From EX4572-165 sp002254885 (GTDB taxonomy: Archaea; Thermoplasmatota; E2; DHVEG-1), in contig JAOZSQ010000020.1 of NCBI GenBank assembly GCA_029939595.1, positions 1 through 31,297 on the forward strand: a DNA stretch of 31,297 nucleotides, written 5' to 3'. The translations under genes and the position numbers were made by a program. This document shows, piece by piece, positions 7,380 through 15,201 of this stretch (positions within the stretch are counted from its first letter, which is position 1; each line of letters starts with the position of its first letter). Below the pieces are notes generated by a model, which searched no databases, was not told the origin of the DNA, and saw nothing but the letters and a program-made list of their open reading frames with translations.

Positions 7380-7724
7380 ATGGATGGGATGCAAGAAGAA
7401 ATAATTGAGGAATTATCAGTACAAACAAGACGACCTCTTGTTATGCGTGCACTTCGACGCAGCATAGTAAGAAGAAAGATAGCAAACTACCTTTTTGACA
7501 TTAGTCCTAGTGCAAGTTACACGTCTGAAATTGCACATCATGTTAAAACAACTCCAACTAATGTTCTAGGTGCTATTCGTGGGATGGAATCACGGTATCG
7601 AAAAGATGAATCTTTGATTTCTTTGGATCTTGTAGAACTGAAAGAGGGAAGAAGAGATATTAAGCTGTATAGTTTAACAGAATTTGGAAAGGAAATACTT
7701 CAATCTATGAGAGATGAATTTTAA
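7380..7724 (+). CDS. Winged-helix DNA-binding protein
   Basis: A 114-residue basic protein. Residues about 22-100 read as an archaeal winged helix: RRSIVRRKIANYLFD (helix 1), SASYTSEIAHHVKTTPTNVLGAIRGM (helix-turn-helix), then a wing around DLVELKEGRRDIKLYSLTEFG, closing with a helix. That final phrase (YxLTExG) is typical of archaeal ArsR/PadR-like regulators. AAGGAAG precedes the ATG. It lies 95 bp after the KaiC-like run and probably has its own promoter, the palindrome at 7338-7353. A poly-T terminator follows. Likely a transcription factor linked to the KaiC-like cluster; its targets are unknown. Confidence 0.7.
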   Translation: MDGMQEEIIEELSVQTRRPLVMRALRRSIVRRKIANYLFDISPSASYTSEIAHHVKTTPTNVLGAIRGMESRYRKDESLISLDLVELKEGRRDIKLYSLTEFGKEILQSMRDEF

Positions 7725-7728
7725 CCTC

Positions 7729-7744
7729 ATTTTTTTTCTTTTTT
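7729..7744 (+). terminator. Poly-T terminator
   Basis: A T tract broken by a single C begins 5 bp after the winged-helix stop codon, as expected for archaeal termination. It separates this unit from pdxST. Confidence 0.5.
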
Positions 7745-7793
7745 ACAGATTTTAACACCAATGCCCTTAATAATATGTTGTTGATATCGATTG

Positions 7794-7805
7794 GTAAATA
7801 TTTAC
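7794..7805 (+). promoter_or_regulatory. Palindromic TATA-like site upstream of pdxS
   Basis: GTAAATATTTAC is a perfect 12-bp palindrome centred about 31 bp before the pdxS ATG. The position fits a TATA element with a near-leaderless transcript. Its sequence differs from the palindrome at 7338-7353, so the same regulator is not implied. Confidence 0.3.
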
Positions 7806-7830
7806 AAATGGATTACATGGGGTTGACGTT

Positions 7831-8832
7831 ATGAAAAATGTTGAAATGAAAGATTTAAGATTTGGTACAACGTTATTAAAAAAAGGATTTGCAAAGATGC
7901 AGAAAGGCGGAGTTGTTATGGATGTAACTACCGTTAAACAAGCAGAAATTGCTGAAGATAACGGTGCAGTTGCAGTCATGGCACTTGAAAGAGTTCCTGC
8001 AGATATTCGAAAAGATGGAGGTGTTGCTCGTATGGCAGACCCTGAAATCATTCAACATATCATGGATGCTGTGAGTATTCCAGTTATGGCAAAGGCACGT
8101 ATAGGCCATATCGTTGAAGCACAAGTTCTTGAATCCCTTGGAGTGGACATGGTTGATGAATCTGAGGTTCTTACACCTGCCGATCCTTTCTACCATATCA
8201 ATAAACATGAATTTACTATTCCTTTTGTCTGCGGTTGCCGTAACCTTGGTGAAGCATTAAGAAGAATCTGGGAAGGCGCTGCAATGATGCGTACAAAAGG
8301 TGAAGCAGGAACAGGCAATATCATTGAAGCAGTTCGTCATCAACATATGGTTAATCAGATGATTATTCAATTACAAACGATGAATGAAACAAAAATCCAT
8401 AATCTTGCTGAAACATACGTGAAGAGTTACGTAGATTCATATACAGCCACAACCAATGAAAAACCAACAGAAGATACAATTCTTTTTGGTAATATTACAT
8501 ATACAGTTATCAAAAAGGAAATGATTGATCTTATTAAAGAAGTAAAAAAAATGAAAAGACTACCTGTTGTTAATTTTGCAGCAGGAGGTATTGCAACACC
8601 TGCAGATGCATCAATTATGATGCAAATGGGAAGTGATGGTGTTTTCGTTGGGTCAGGAATATTCAAGTCAGATAATCCTGAAATTAGGGCAAAGGCCATT
8701 GTTGAATCTGTTGCACATTTTGATGATGCATCAGTTATTGCAGAAGTTAGTAAGAATTTAGGTGAGGCAATGGTTGGTATTAACATTGATGAAATCCCTG
8801 CAGAACAACGTTTGCAGGAGAGAGGATGGTAA
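7831..8832 (+). CDS. pdxS: Pyridoxal 5'-phosphate synthase, lyase subunit PdxS
   Basis: A 333-residue (beta/alpha)8-barrel subunit of the DXP-independent PLP synthase, which combines ribose 5-phosphate, glyceraldehyde 3-phosphate and ammonia supplied by PdxT. Visible signatures are VMDVTT (Asp31), ALERVPADIR, VMAKARIGH (Lys88, the first Schiff-base lysine), TKGEAGTGN (Lys156, the second), and a phosphate-binding FAAGGIATPADA...GSDGVFVGSGIF. It is about 35-40 residues longer than bacterial PdxS because of an insert at about residues 185-230; similar inserts occur in methanogen PdxS. pdxT overlaps its 3' end by 7 bp, showing an operon. Confidence 0.97.
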   Translation: MKNVEMKDLRFGTTLLKKGFAKMQKGGVVMDVTTVKQAEIAEDNGAVAVMALERVPADIRKDGGVARMADPEIIQHIMDAVSIPVMAKARIGHIVEAQVLESLGVDMVDESEVLTPADPFYHINKHEFTIPFVCGCRNLGEALRRIWEGAAMMRTKGEAGTGNIIEAVRHQHMVNQMIIQLQTMNETKIHNLAETYVKSYVDSYTATTNEKPTEDTILFGNITYTVIKKEMIDLIKEVKKMKRLPVVNFAAGGIATPADASIMMQMGSDGVFVGSGIFKSDNPEIRAKAIVESVAHFDDASVIAEVSKNLGEAMVGINIDEIPAEQRLQERGW

Positions 8833-9434
8833 AGCAGATTTCAATTGGCGTTCTTGGGATTCAAGGTGCAATCTCAGAACATGTTTTAATAATGCAAAAA
8901 GTAATGCTTCATCATGGTTTAAAAAAAAATGTACAAATTGTCCGTAAAAAAACTGAGCTTGATAAAGTTCAAGGTTTGATTATTCCCGGCGGAGAAAGTA
9001 CTACAATTTCACGTTTTATAATTAGTAATAATTTAAGTGAAACCATCAGAGAACGTGTTAAAAATCAGTCTCTATCAGTAATGGGAACCTGTGCAGGTTG
9101 CGTTCTTGTCAGCTCAGACATGGTAGACAAATCCAAGGATATATCTTTACTTTCCCTTATGGACATGAAAGTTAAAAGAAATGCTTTTGGAAGGCAGAGG
9201 GAATCATTTGAACAAGATATAATGATTAAGGGGTCTTCCATATTGTTCTCTGCTGTTTTCATTCGTGCTCCTCTTATTCTTGATACCTGGGGCGAATGTA
9301 AGCCATTATCCCTCATAGATGATGGGATTGTAATGGCTCAGCAAAAAAATGTATTAGCTCTTTCATTTCACCCCGAACTTACAAATGATACAAGAATCCA
9401 TGAATTATTCTACAAAATCGTTGATTCTTACTAA
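8826..9434 (+). CDS. pdxT: Pyridoxal 5'-phosphate synthase, glutaminase subunit PdxT
   Basis: A 202-residue class I-type glutamine amidotransferase that releases ammonia from glutamine and channels it into PdxS. Motifs in order are GVLGIQGAISEHV near the N terminus, IIPGGESTTISR (oxyanion region), GTCAGC with nucleophile Cys89, RNAFGRQRESFE, and SFHPELTNDTRIH with catalytic His182 and Glu184. The length is normal. The ATG lies inside the end of pdxS (GGAGAGG just upstream as ribosome binding site), implying coupled translation and stoichiometric production. Confidence 0.96.
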   Translation: MVKQISIGVLGIQGAISEHVLIMQKVMLHHGLKKNVQIVRKKTELDKVQGLIIPGGESTTISRFIISNNLSETIRERVKNQSLSVMGTCAGCVLVSSDMVDKSKDISLLSLMDMKVKRNAFGRQRESFEQDIMIKGSSILFSAVFIRAPLILDTWGECKPLSLIDDGIVMAQQKNVLALSFHPELTNDTRIHELFYKIVDSY

Positions 9435-9442
9435 AAAAAGGG

Positions 9443-9470
9443 TTAATCAAAAAAATTAAAAAAAAAGAAG
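9443..9470 (-). terminator. Poly-T terminator for the minus-strand pair
   Basis: Read on the minus strand, runs of seven to nine T residues follow the stop codon of the small membrane protein gene. The same sequence is A-rich on the plus strand, where pdxT converges. Confidence 0.4.
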
Positions 9471-9486
9471 AGAGGGTTGGAATTAA

Positions 9487-9804
9487 CTATGCCTTCATAA
9501 TTGCTAGAAGGAAAATTCCAAGTGCAATTAATGCACCCACTATTGCTCCAATTACTGCCACTATTCCATTGGTAATTGAACCAACAAAATTCATCATAGC
9601 AGGTGGTTCTCCTATCATTGAACCAAGAAGGCCTGCACCCCATAAGAATAACACTCCAACAATTAGACCAATTAGGATAAGTATTACTCCAACAATGCGG
9701 CTTTTTCCAGATCCAAAGTAAGCTGTAAAAATTCCTGCAATAACACTAGCAACTGCAAAAACCAGTAACAGCATACTTAAAAAATATTGTATTAATTCCG
9801 TCAT
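9487..9804 (-). CDS. Small membrane protein, three predicted helices
   Basis: A 105-residue hydrophobic protein with three probable membrane helices: about residues 4-30 (YFLSMLLLVFAVASVIAGIF), 35-60 (GVILILIGLIVGVLFLWGAG) and 75-103 (IVAVIGAIVGALIALGIFLL). The helices are rich in Gly and Ala. AAGGTGA lies about 7 nt before the ATG. It follows the RAM-domain gene by 23 bp, so the two are probably cotranscribed. No family is recognised. Gly/Ala-rich small membrane proteins of this kind are often annotated simply as hypothetical. Confidence 0.65.
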   Translation of the reverse strand: MTELIQYFLSMLLLVFAVASVIAGIFTAYFGSGKSRIVGVILILIGLIVGVLFLWGAGLLGSMIGEPPAMMNFVGSITNGIVAVIGAIVGALIALGIFLLAIMKA

Positions 9805-9827
9805 TTTTTTTTCACCTTCATATTTTT

Positions 9828-10061
9828 TTAAAATCTTGTTCCTGTTAATGTTTTTGTATCAATAACTCCTTCAATTGAACGTATTTTATTGACAACAAGG
9901 TTACCTAATTTTTCAAAGTCTTCTGCCTCAATTTTCGCTATTAGATCATATTCCCCAAACAACGGATGAAGTTCAACAATCTGCGGTACTTTTGATAGCT
10001 TATTATAAACTTCATGTTCACGTGCTGGTGCAGCACTAATTAGTACAAATCCTATTGCCAT
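9828..10061 (-). CDS. Stand-alone Lrp/AsnC ligand-binding (RAM) domain protein
   Basis: A 77-residue protein that is just the alpha-beta sandwich (RAM) of Lrp/AsnC regulators, with no helix-turn-helix. Visible signs are the opening strand GFVLISAAPAREHEVYNKLS, the LFGEYDLIAKIEAEDFEKL core in which G-x-YD-L is diagnostic, and a closing IRSIEGVIDTKTLTGTRF strand. Stand-alone RAM proteins oligomerise and are thought to bind amino acids or modulate full-length Lrp proteins; which ligand is used here cannot be told. The site AGAGGAAGG precedes the ATG. A TATA-like ATTTATATT lies 51-59 bp upstream. Confidence 0.85.
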   Translation of the reverse strand: MAIGFVLISAAPAREHEVYNKLSKVPQIVELHPLFGEYDLIAKIEAEDFEKLGNLVVNKIRSIEGVIDTKTLTGTRF

Positions 10062-10111
10062 AGTTTCCTTCCTCTTAATTAGGTTCTTACCATCTGGTTA
10101 TTAAATCATTC

Positions 10112-10120
10112 AATATAAAT
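10112..10120 (-). promoter_or_regulatory. Candidate TATA box for the RAM-domain gene
   Basis: ATTTATATT on the minus strand ends 51 bp upstream of the ATG, giving an expected leader of about 25-30 nt that contains the GGAAGG-type ribosome binding site. Confidence 0.35.
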
Positions 10121-10124
10121 GTTT

Positions 10125-11177
10125 TTAATTTAAAGATAATACCGGTTCAAAAATCCATTCGACCATATCACCATTTTCAATCATGAATGTATCGCAACTG
10201 ACCATTGAAAGTTCTCCATTGACATAGAATTGCCAGTATTTATCATCCACTCCATTAGAATCAATATGAATTTTATTGATAATTGTTGATTGAAATGTTT
10301 CATAGTATTCTGATTCAAAACTAATATCATGTTGATTGATAATGGTGTTTAATGCGTTTAGTACCGTTATTTCTCCTTGAACACATATGTTATCATGAAA
10401 CCCCCAATTACTTCCACATATTGTAAAACTGATACTTGTTTCATCAGAGTTTTCCAACCAAATATCAGTTTCTTTTGGAATTTGCATAGCAGTTCCAGTA
10501 AAAGATAAGAATAATAATAGAAGAGTAATAGCTATGACGGGTATTCTTTCCCATGCTTTAAAGGTAGTTTCTATTGGCTGATTTTTTTTATTGAATACAA
10601 AATAGCTCAATGGTAAAACGATGAATGTAAATGTAAATGCTGCGGACAGCATATGATAAATCATGAATGGTATTCCAGCAACATATACCGCTGAAAGTGT
10701 CCCTAGTGTATGTGGAAACATCAGATACCACCATCCAAAATTTGTCCATAGGTCATATAATAAAACAAAACCAACACCCATTCCAACGATTTTAATAATA
10801 TTAATACCATTTAACTGGTTAAGCTTTGATTTACTTTGTTTTTTCATTATTGTTGATATAAATGAAATCATAAGAAATCCAGTATATGTAAAGAGGATGA
10901 TTTTATTCATTTGACTTCCAATAAAAATAGGATTTCCAATTAGAAGATCACTTCCAATCATTGCAATGAGTGGAACTAGAAATGCAAAGGCTGGACGGAT
11001 AAAAATTGCTGCAACGAAAGTGAGAACCATGATGATTTCAAAGTTTGGAAATGGCTGTAAATTCCATCCAACAAGGATTGTTCTTCCCATGATTCCAATT
11101 AGGACAAACATGGTTAAAAATAGAAGTTCATTAACTATATTATCATTTTTTTTTAGGATGATGTTTTTAATATTCAT
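10125..11177 (-). CDS. ECF-S-like (DUF6580-type) membrane protein fused to DUF4430 domain
   Basis: A 350-residue protein in two parts. The first about 235 residues hold six or seven membrane helices and resemble DUF6580/ECF transporter S components: FVAAIFIRPAFAFLVPLIAM followed by DLLIGN, and later TNFGWWYLMFPHTLGTLSAV then YVAGIPF, a hallmark run of that family. After a last helix (VIAITLLLLFLSFTGTAM), residues about 245-350 form an extracytoplasmic DUF4430-like domain ending YWQFYVNGELS...FMIENGDMVEWIFEP, as in the C-terminal domain of transcobalamin-like proteins. I chose ATG 11177, preceded by GGGAGATT; an upstream TTG is less likely. The likely role is capture and uptake of a small cofactor, possibly a corrinoid. 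The ligand is inference; no energising ECF ATPase genes lie in this window. Confidence 0.65.
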   Translation of the reverse strand: MNIKNIILKKNDNIVNELLFLTMFVLIGIMGRTILVGWNLQPFPNFEIIMVLTFVAAIFIRPAFAFLVPLIAMIGSDLLIGNPIFIGSQMNKIILFTYTGFLMISFISTIMKKQSKSKLNQLNGINIIKIVGMGVGFVLLYDLWTNFGWWYLMFPHTLGTLSAVYVAGIPFMIYHMLSAAFTFTFIVLPLSYFVFNKKNQPIETTFKAWERIPVIAITLLLLFLSFTGTAMQIPKETDIWLENSDETSISFTICGSNWGFHDNICVQGEITVLNALNTIINQHDISFESEYYETFQSTIINKIHIDSNGVDDKYWQFYVNGELSMVSCDTFMIENGDMVEWIFEPVLSLN

Positions 11178-11311
11178 TATTTTAATCTCCCTATTTTCCA
11201 ATGAATAGATTTCTTATTTTAAAGGTTTTTGTTAAATCTTTTGATTTACAGGCACTTAAACCCTTTTTTATCTTTGTTTTTATAGTTTAAAAATGACCAA
11301 AAACAGAACCA

Positions 11312-11349
11312 TTATATATTATAATATTAACTATATTAATTATAATATT
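11312..11349 (+). promoter_or_regulatory. AT-only promoter region with 21-bp-spaced repeats
   Basis: The divergent intergenic region (11178-11404) holds a TATA-like TTATATAT at 11312-11319 and two copies of ATTATAATATT at 11318-11328 and 11339-11349, exactly 21 bp (two helical turns) apart. Either could be a promoter element or paired regulator sites for the large exported protein gene. Low complexity makes chance occurrence possible. Confidence 0.3.
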
Positions 11350-11404
11350 GATGTTTATATGGAGAAATATTTGAATACATTAAAAAAAATCTGTTGTTGA
11401 ATAT

Positions 11405-14400
11405 ATGATAAACAGAAAAAAATTCCAAAAAACCATTCAAATAGTGTTATCTATAATGCTATTGCTATCTCCAATAATTTCATCCTTACCTACTTTAAAT
11501 ATTTCCGATAATCCATCTTATAATTGGAATGATGGCTGGTGTTTTTCTCAAGTTGTTCAACCAAATATTCAAACCTCGTCTTCTTATGCAGCGTATCAAC
11601 CAATTGATGTCAATGTTGAATTTGTAAATAAATGCTGGGGGATAAATGAATCCATTCATTCAATCCGTGTTGTCTGTTGGAATGGTTCAAAATATAATGA
11701 GCTGGAATCACAGATCTATAACATTGAATTTTCAGATGTAAATGAAATTATTTCTTGCAATGTAATATTTCTTATTCCATCATATGCAAACGGAAAAGAA
11801 CAATATTATATTTATTATAATGATAAGGAAACACAAGCTCCACATTATAAAGATCATGTTTTCATTGAGGATTCTTTTTATTATTATGAACCAATAACAG
11901 GTATCGCAGTTGAAGGTGATTTTTATAAGATAACTGATGATGATGAAATCGTATATGGCATAGGTCAAAAAGGGAAAGTACTGAATAGAGAATTATCTCA
12001 AATTGCTATACGTATGAAACCTGGAACAGTAGATTTTGATATTTTAAATTCTGATTTATTAACTTCTTTTTGCTTTTCTTATCAAAATGGTCCAGATGAT
12101 GAAAATGAAATATCCTCAGATCATACTTTAATTGGAAAAGAAGTAACCATTGATGGAAATCTCATGACTGAGTTTATCATTATTTCTCAATCTGAACACG
12201 GCGATATTAAAACCTCTAATGTGTATCGTTATTATCATTGCCCATCAGAAAATAAACGAATCACAGTTCATGTAAAACATGACATCACAGAAGATTTGAT
12301 TGTAAAAGATGAGATTAATAACGATGGTAAATTTGGAGGTATAATCAGTTATTATTCAAAAAGTGATTCAATGAAAAAAATGCAGTTTGGAGATATTCTT
12401 CCCTATCTTCATGTATATAGTGAACAAGATCGTATAAATGAATATCAGTTAGTAATTAACCCTGAGAGTTCTAAAAAAGAATGGGTGATATCATATGATG
12501 ATAATTGTGATCTTGGTTCTTCTGCATGGCTGTCATATAGTGAAGGGACAAAAGGGAAAACACATGGCATAATTTTTTCTTCAAATGAAAATATTATATC
12601 CAATGCATCTGGTGAACGTGATGGTATACAGATAAAAGTTTCTGAAAAGGAATACCTAGATTTGGTTGGTGCCGAAATTGATTATGCTTCGATTTCATTT
12701 GGGCGAAATAGTTATGAACCATTGCAATCACATGACCTTTTTATTGATGAAGGCTTACATATTGAATTTGATATAGAGTTTATTACAATACAAGAGGGAA
12801 CTTTTGAGGACATTCATGAAGAAAGCAGTTTTTTTCAAACTCTTGTCTCATATCGTGATGTTTCAACAAATGAATCTCTTGGAGAACAATATATTAACAC
12901 TTTAACAGTAATTCCTCATTTAACAGGTAGAATAGGATCATTTCCATTAATTGTGAACAGTACTAATATTCCACTTCCAATCCTCTATGGTGAAGTTTAT
13001 AAAGATAATGAATTGGTAGCATCTTCATTTATTCAAAAATCATTGTTAGGATTTCAGTTAATAAAATTTCCAAAACTAAAATCAGGCGACTATACCATAA
13101 AGCTGTTCAGAGTTATTGGAAATCAAAGCAGATTTATTGGTATTGGTCATTGCAATCTTTCAAAAGATAAAACACTTCATATATATTGTACATGGGAAAA
13201 AACAATATCGGTTCATGCAGTTGATCAAATGGGAAAATTCTTACCAAATATTACCTTTCAACTCATGCAAGGCCCACTTCTTGTTCATGAATCAATATCA
13301 ACAGGAGACATTCATAAGATATCTGTTCCATTTGCTCTTTTTGATTCTTATGAAAGCACAGATATTAAGAATTATTCTTTTTCTAAAATATTCAGTTTCT
13401 CACCTCCTTATTTTATGAAAGCATGGTACAAAGGATTTAAGATATTTAATACAACAATCTCAGCATTTGAAAAAAATATAAAATTTTCCCTTCCAGTCTA
13501 TGATCTCATAATTTCTATCACCGATGAATTAAACAAGCCACCAGCTGTTAATATCAACCCTTTTTTAACAAGTAATAATATGCAGAACCCTTATGAAATA
13601 TATCCTGAAAGACATGCAAATGGTAAATATTATTTCTCAGATATTCCCGCAGCAACCTATGACATTCATATTTCTTATGGTGGATATACTAAATCAAAAA
13701 CAATTGACATTCCATCTGCAGGTGATCTGATTGATTTGCGATTTTCATATACTACAGATCTTTCTTTTGAACTTCTTACAATCAGGGGAGAATCGTTTGA
13801 AGATGATACTCTTAATATTGAAATAAAACGATTAGGTTCAATAATTTTTAATGATATTAACCATAAAGACTCAGTTCAGGTTCCCCCAGGAATATACACG
13901 ATTAATGTTTATGAAAAAGGTGTATTGATTGGATCGAAAAGTAGTCAAGTATCTCATGATGCTGTAATATCTATTGTTACAAGTCGCGGATCATTTATTC
14001 AAACTGTGTTTGTGTTTTCCGCATTAATTCTTCTTTTGTCTGCTTGTTTTCTATTTTTTACAAAACGTGTTTCATTCAATGTTGCCTTGAAACTTATTGT
14101 TTTAGGTCTTGTGTTTTTTTCTTTGGTGCAGCCTTGGTGGAGTTTTTCAGGGATTAGTGATGATGAATCCTTTGAAAAAACTAGTGAAATGTATCTATTC
14201 CCCCAAATTATGATTGAGGAATATCGAGAGGATTCAACTCTAAAATTAAGCATTTCAACCATTCCCGAGATTTTTTTAGATTTTCTATTTTATTTGACCA
14301 TTGTAATTGGGTTTGGAATGATATTAATGTTCATTAGTTTTATACCAAATATTATATTAAAAAGAAGGTTTGCTTTTCTTTTGGCATTCATTAGCATTGT

Positions 14401-14671
14401 GTTTGTTTTGATTGTTGCCATCTCCTTTTATGTTGGAATGTCTTCAATTACTGAGCTTAGTTTAGGAAGTTTACAGGGAAATGGTATGATTGATGTTACA
14501 ATGCCTTCTGGTGAAAGGATCTATATGAAATCATTATGGGGACTTGGAACGGGTTATTACACAATAATTTTAGCAGCTTCCATATCAATAAGTGCTGCAA
14601 TTTATGATATTTTCAAATCAAAAAGAAAAGTTATCGAAAAAATAATACATATCTTAAAAACAAAAAAATAA
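11405..14671 (+). CDS. Large exported protein with C-terminal membrane domain, unknown function
   Basis: A 1088-residue protein. An N-terminal signal or anchor (about residues 9-28, IQIVLSIMLLLSPIISSLPT) is followed by about 830 extracytoplasmic residues rich in beta strands and aromatic residues. Within these, about residues 560-860 look like successive Ig-like or carboxypeptidase-regulatory-like domains (repeats of the type GDYTIKLFR, ISVHAVDQMG, YYFSDIPAATYDIHISYGGY, VPPGIYTINVYEKG). The C-terminal 230 residues carry about five membrane helices (near 864-884, 895-915, 955-985, 990-1015, 1050-1072) with an external loop containing PWWSFSG, and end in a lysine-rich cytoplasmic tail. No catalytic motif is recognised. 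It is transcribed divergently from the ECF-S/DUF4430 gene. A surface receptor, adhesin or envelope component would fit, but I cannot assign a function. Confidence 0.7.
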   Translation: MINRKKFQKTIQIVLSIMLLLSPIISSLPTLNISDNPSYNWNDGWCFSQVVQPNIQTSSSYAAYQPIDVNVEFVNKCWGINESIHSIRVVCWNGSKYNELESQIYNIEFSDVNEIISCNVIFLIPSYANGKEQYYIYYNDKETQAPHYKDHVFIEDSFYYYEPITGIAVEGDFYKITDDDEIVYGIGQKGKVLNRELSQIAIRMKPGTVDFDILNSDLLTSFCFSYQNGPDDENEISSDHTLIGKEVTIDGNLMTEFIIISQSEHGDIKTSNVYRYYHCPSENKRITVHVKHDITEDLIVKDEINNDGKFGGIISYYSKSDSMKKMQFGDILPYLHVYSEQDRINEYQLVINPESSKKEWVISYDDNCDLGSSAWLSYSEGTKGKTHGIIFSSNENIISNASGERDGIQIKVSEKEYLDLVGAEIDYASISFGRNSYEPLQSHDLFIDEGLHIEFDIEFITIQEGTFEDIHEESSFFQTLVSYRDVSTNESLGEQYINTLTVIPHLTGRIGSFPLIVNSTNIPLPILYGEVYKDNELVASSFIQKSLLGFQLIKFPKLKSGDYTIKLFRVIGNQSRFIGIGHCNLSKDKTLHIYCTWEKTISVHAVDQMGKFLPNITFQLMQGPLLVHESISTGDIHKISVPFALFDSYESTDIKNYSFSKIFSFSPPYFMKAWYKGFKIFNTTISAFEKNIKFSLPVYDLIISITDELNKPPAVNINPFLTSNNMQNPYEIYPERHANGKYYFSDIPAATYDIHISYGGYTKSKTIDIPSAGDLIDLRFSYTTDLSFELLTIRGESFEDDTLNIEIKRLGSIIFNDINHKDSVQVPPGIYTINVYEKGVLIGSKSSQVSHDAVISIVTSRGSFIQTVFVFSALILLLSACFLFFTKRVSFNVALKLIVLGLVFFSLVQPWWSFSGISDDESFEKTSEMYLFPQIMIEEYREDSTLKLSISTIPEIFLDFLFYLTIVIGFGMILMFISFIPNIILKRRFAFLLAFISIVFVLIVAISFYVGMSSITELSLGSLQGNGMIDVTMPSGERIYMKSLWGLGTGYYTIILAASISISAAIYDIFKSKRKVIEKIIHILKTKK

Positions 14672-14682
14672 AAAATTTTATT

Positions 14683-15177
14683 TTAGATTGATTTTAATCG
14701 TTGTTCAGCATCGATAGAACAAAGATATTCATACACTTTTGGATGGACCAATTCGTTCCAGGGTTTATTGCATCTCATTCTTTCCCGTATCTCCTGACCA
14801 GAAAATCTCTGTTTTTTATACAATCCATCTTTATGAACATTAAACCCTTTTTTTTTGAATAGTTCAGCAGTTTCACTATTGTTAGTAATTAATTCAATTG
14901 AATCATTAATGATTGATATGATATGATCAACCCATTTAGGTGGATTGTGGATATCAGGTATTGCAACGATAGAATAATTATTAATTCCTTCATCATTTAA
15001 TGCAGCTTTAATCATTGTTTCTCGTTCTGCAAAACTAAAAGGATTCTCAAAGGTATTGCTATACTGTGAGGAACCAATTCCAATATACAATAACTTAAAT
15101 AAATTAAAATTTTGTTTTATAACATGCATATGTCCCAAATGAAATGGCTGAAACCTTCCAATAAATAATGCATTCAT
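14683..15177 (-). CDS. nadM: Nicotinamide-nucleotide adenylyltransferase (archaeal NadM type)
   Basis: A 164-residue nucleotidyltransferase that joins NMN and ATP to make NAD+. The GRFQPFHLGHMHVI motif at residues 7-20 holds the HxGH signature, SFAERETMI follows the nucleotide-binding region, and FSGQEIRERM supplies the late SGxxIR motif. The archaeal NadM usually has Thr in ISxTxIR; here it is GQE, a small deviation. The length is typical. It lies 24 bp downstream of lonB on the same strand and is probably cotranscribed with it. It converges with the large exported protein gene, from which it is separated by 11 bp. Confidence 0.92.
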   Translation of the reverse strand: MNALFIGRFQPFHLGHMHVIKQNFNLFKLLYIGIGSSQYSNTFENPFSFAERETMIKAALNDEGINNYSIVAIPDIHNPPKWVDHIISIINDSIELITNNSETAELFKKKGFNVHKDGLYKKQRFSGQEIRERMRCNKPWNELVHPKVYEYLCSIDAEQRLKSI

Positions 15178-15201
15178 AAAAATAATAAAAGAAAGGGAAT
15201 T

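Noticed and set aside
8427..8786. Long antisense ORFs inside pdxS, atpA, atpI, infB, lonB and mtrH
   Set aside because: They mirror strongly conserved genes on the other strand and have low-complexity products without family signatures.
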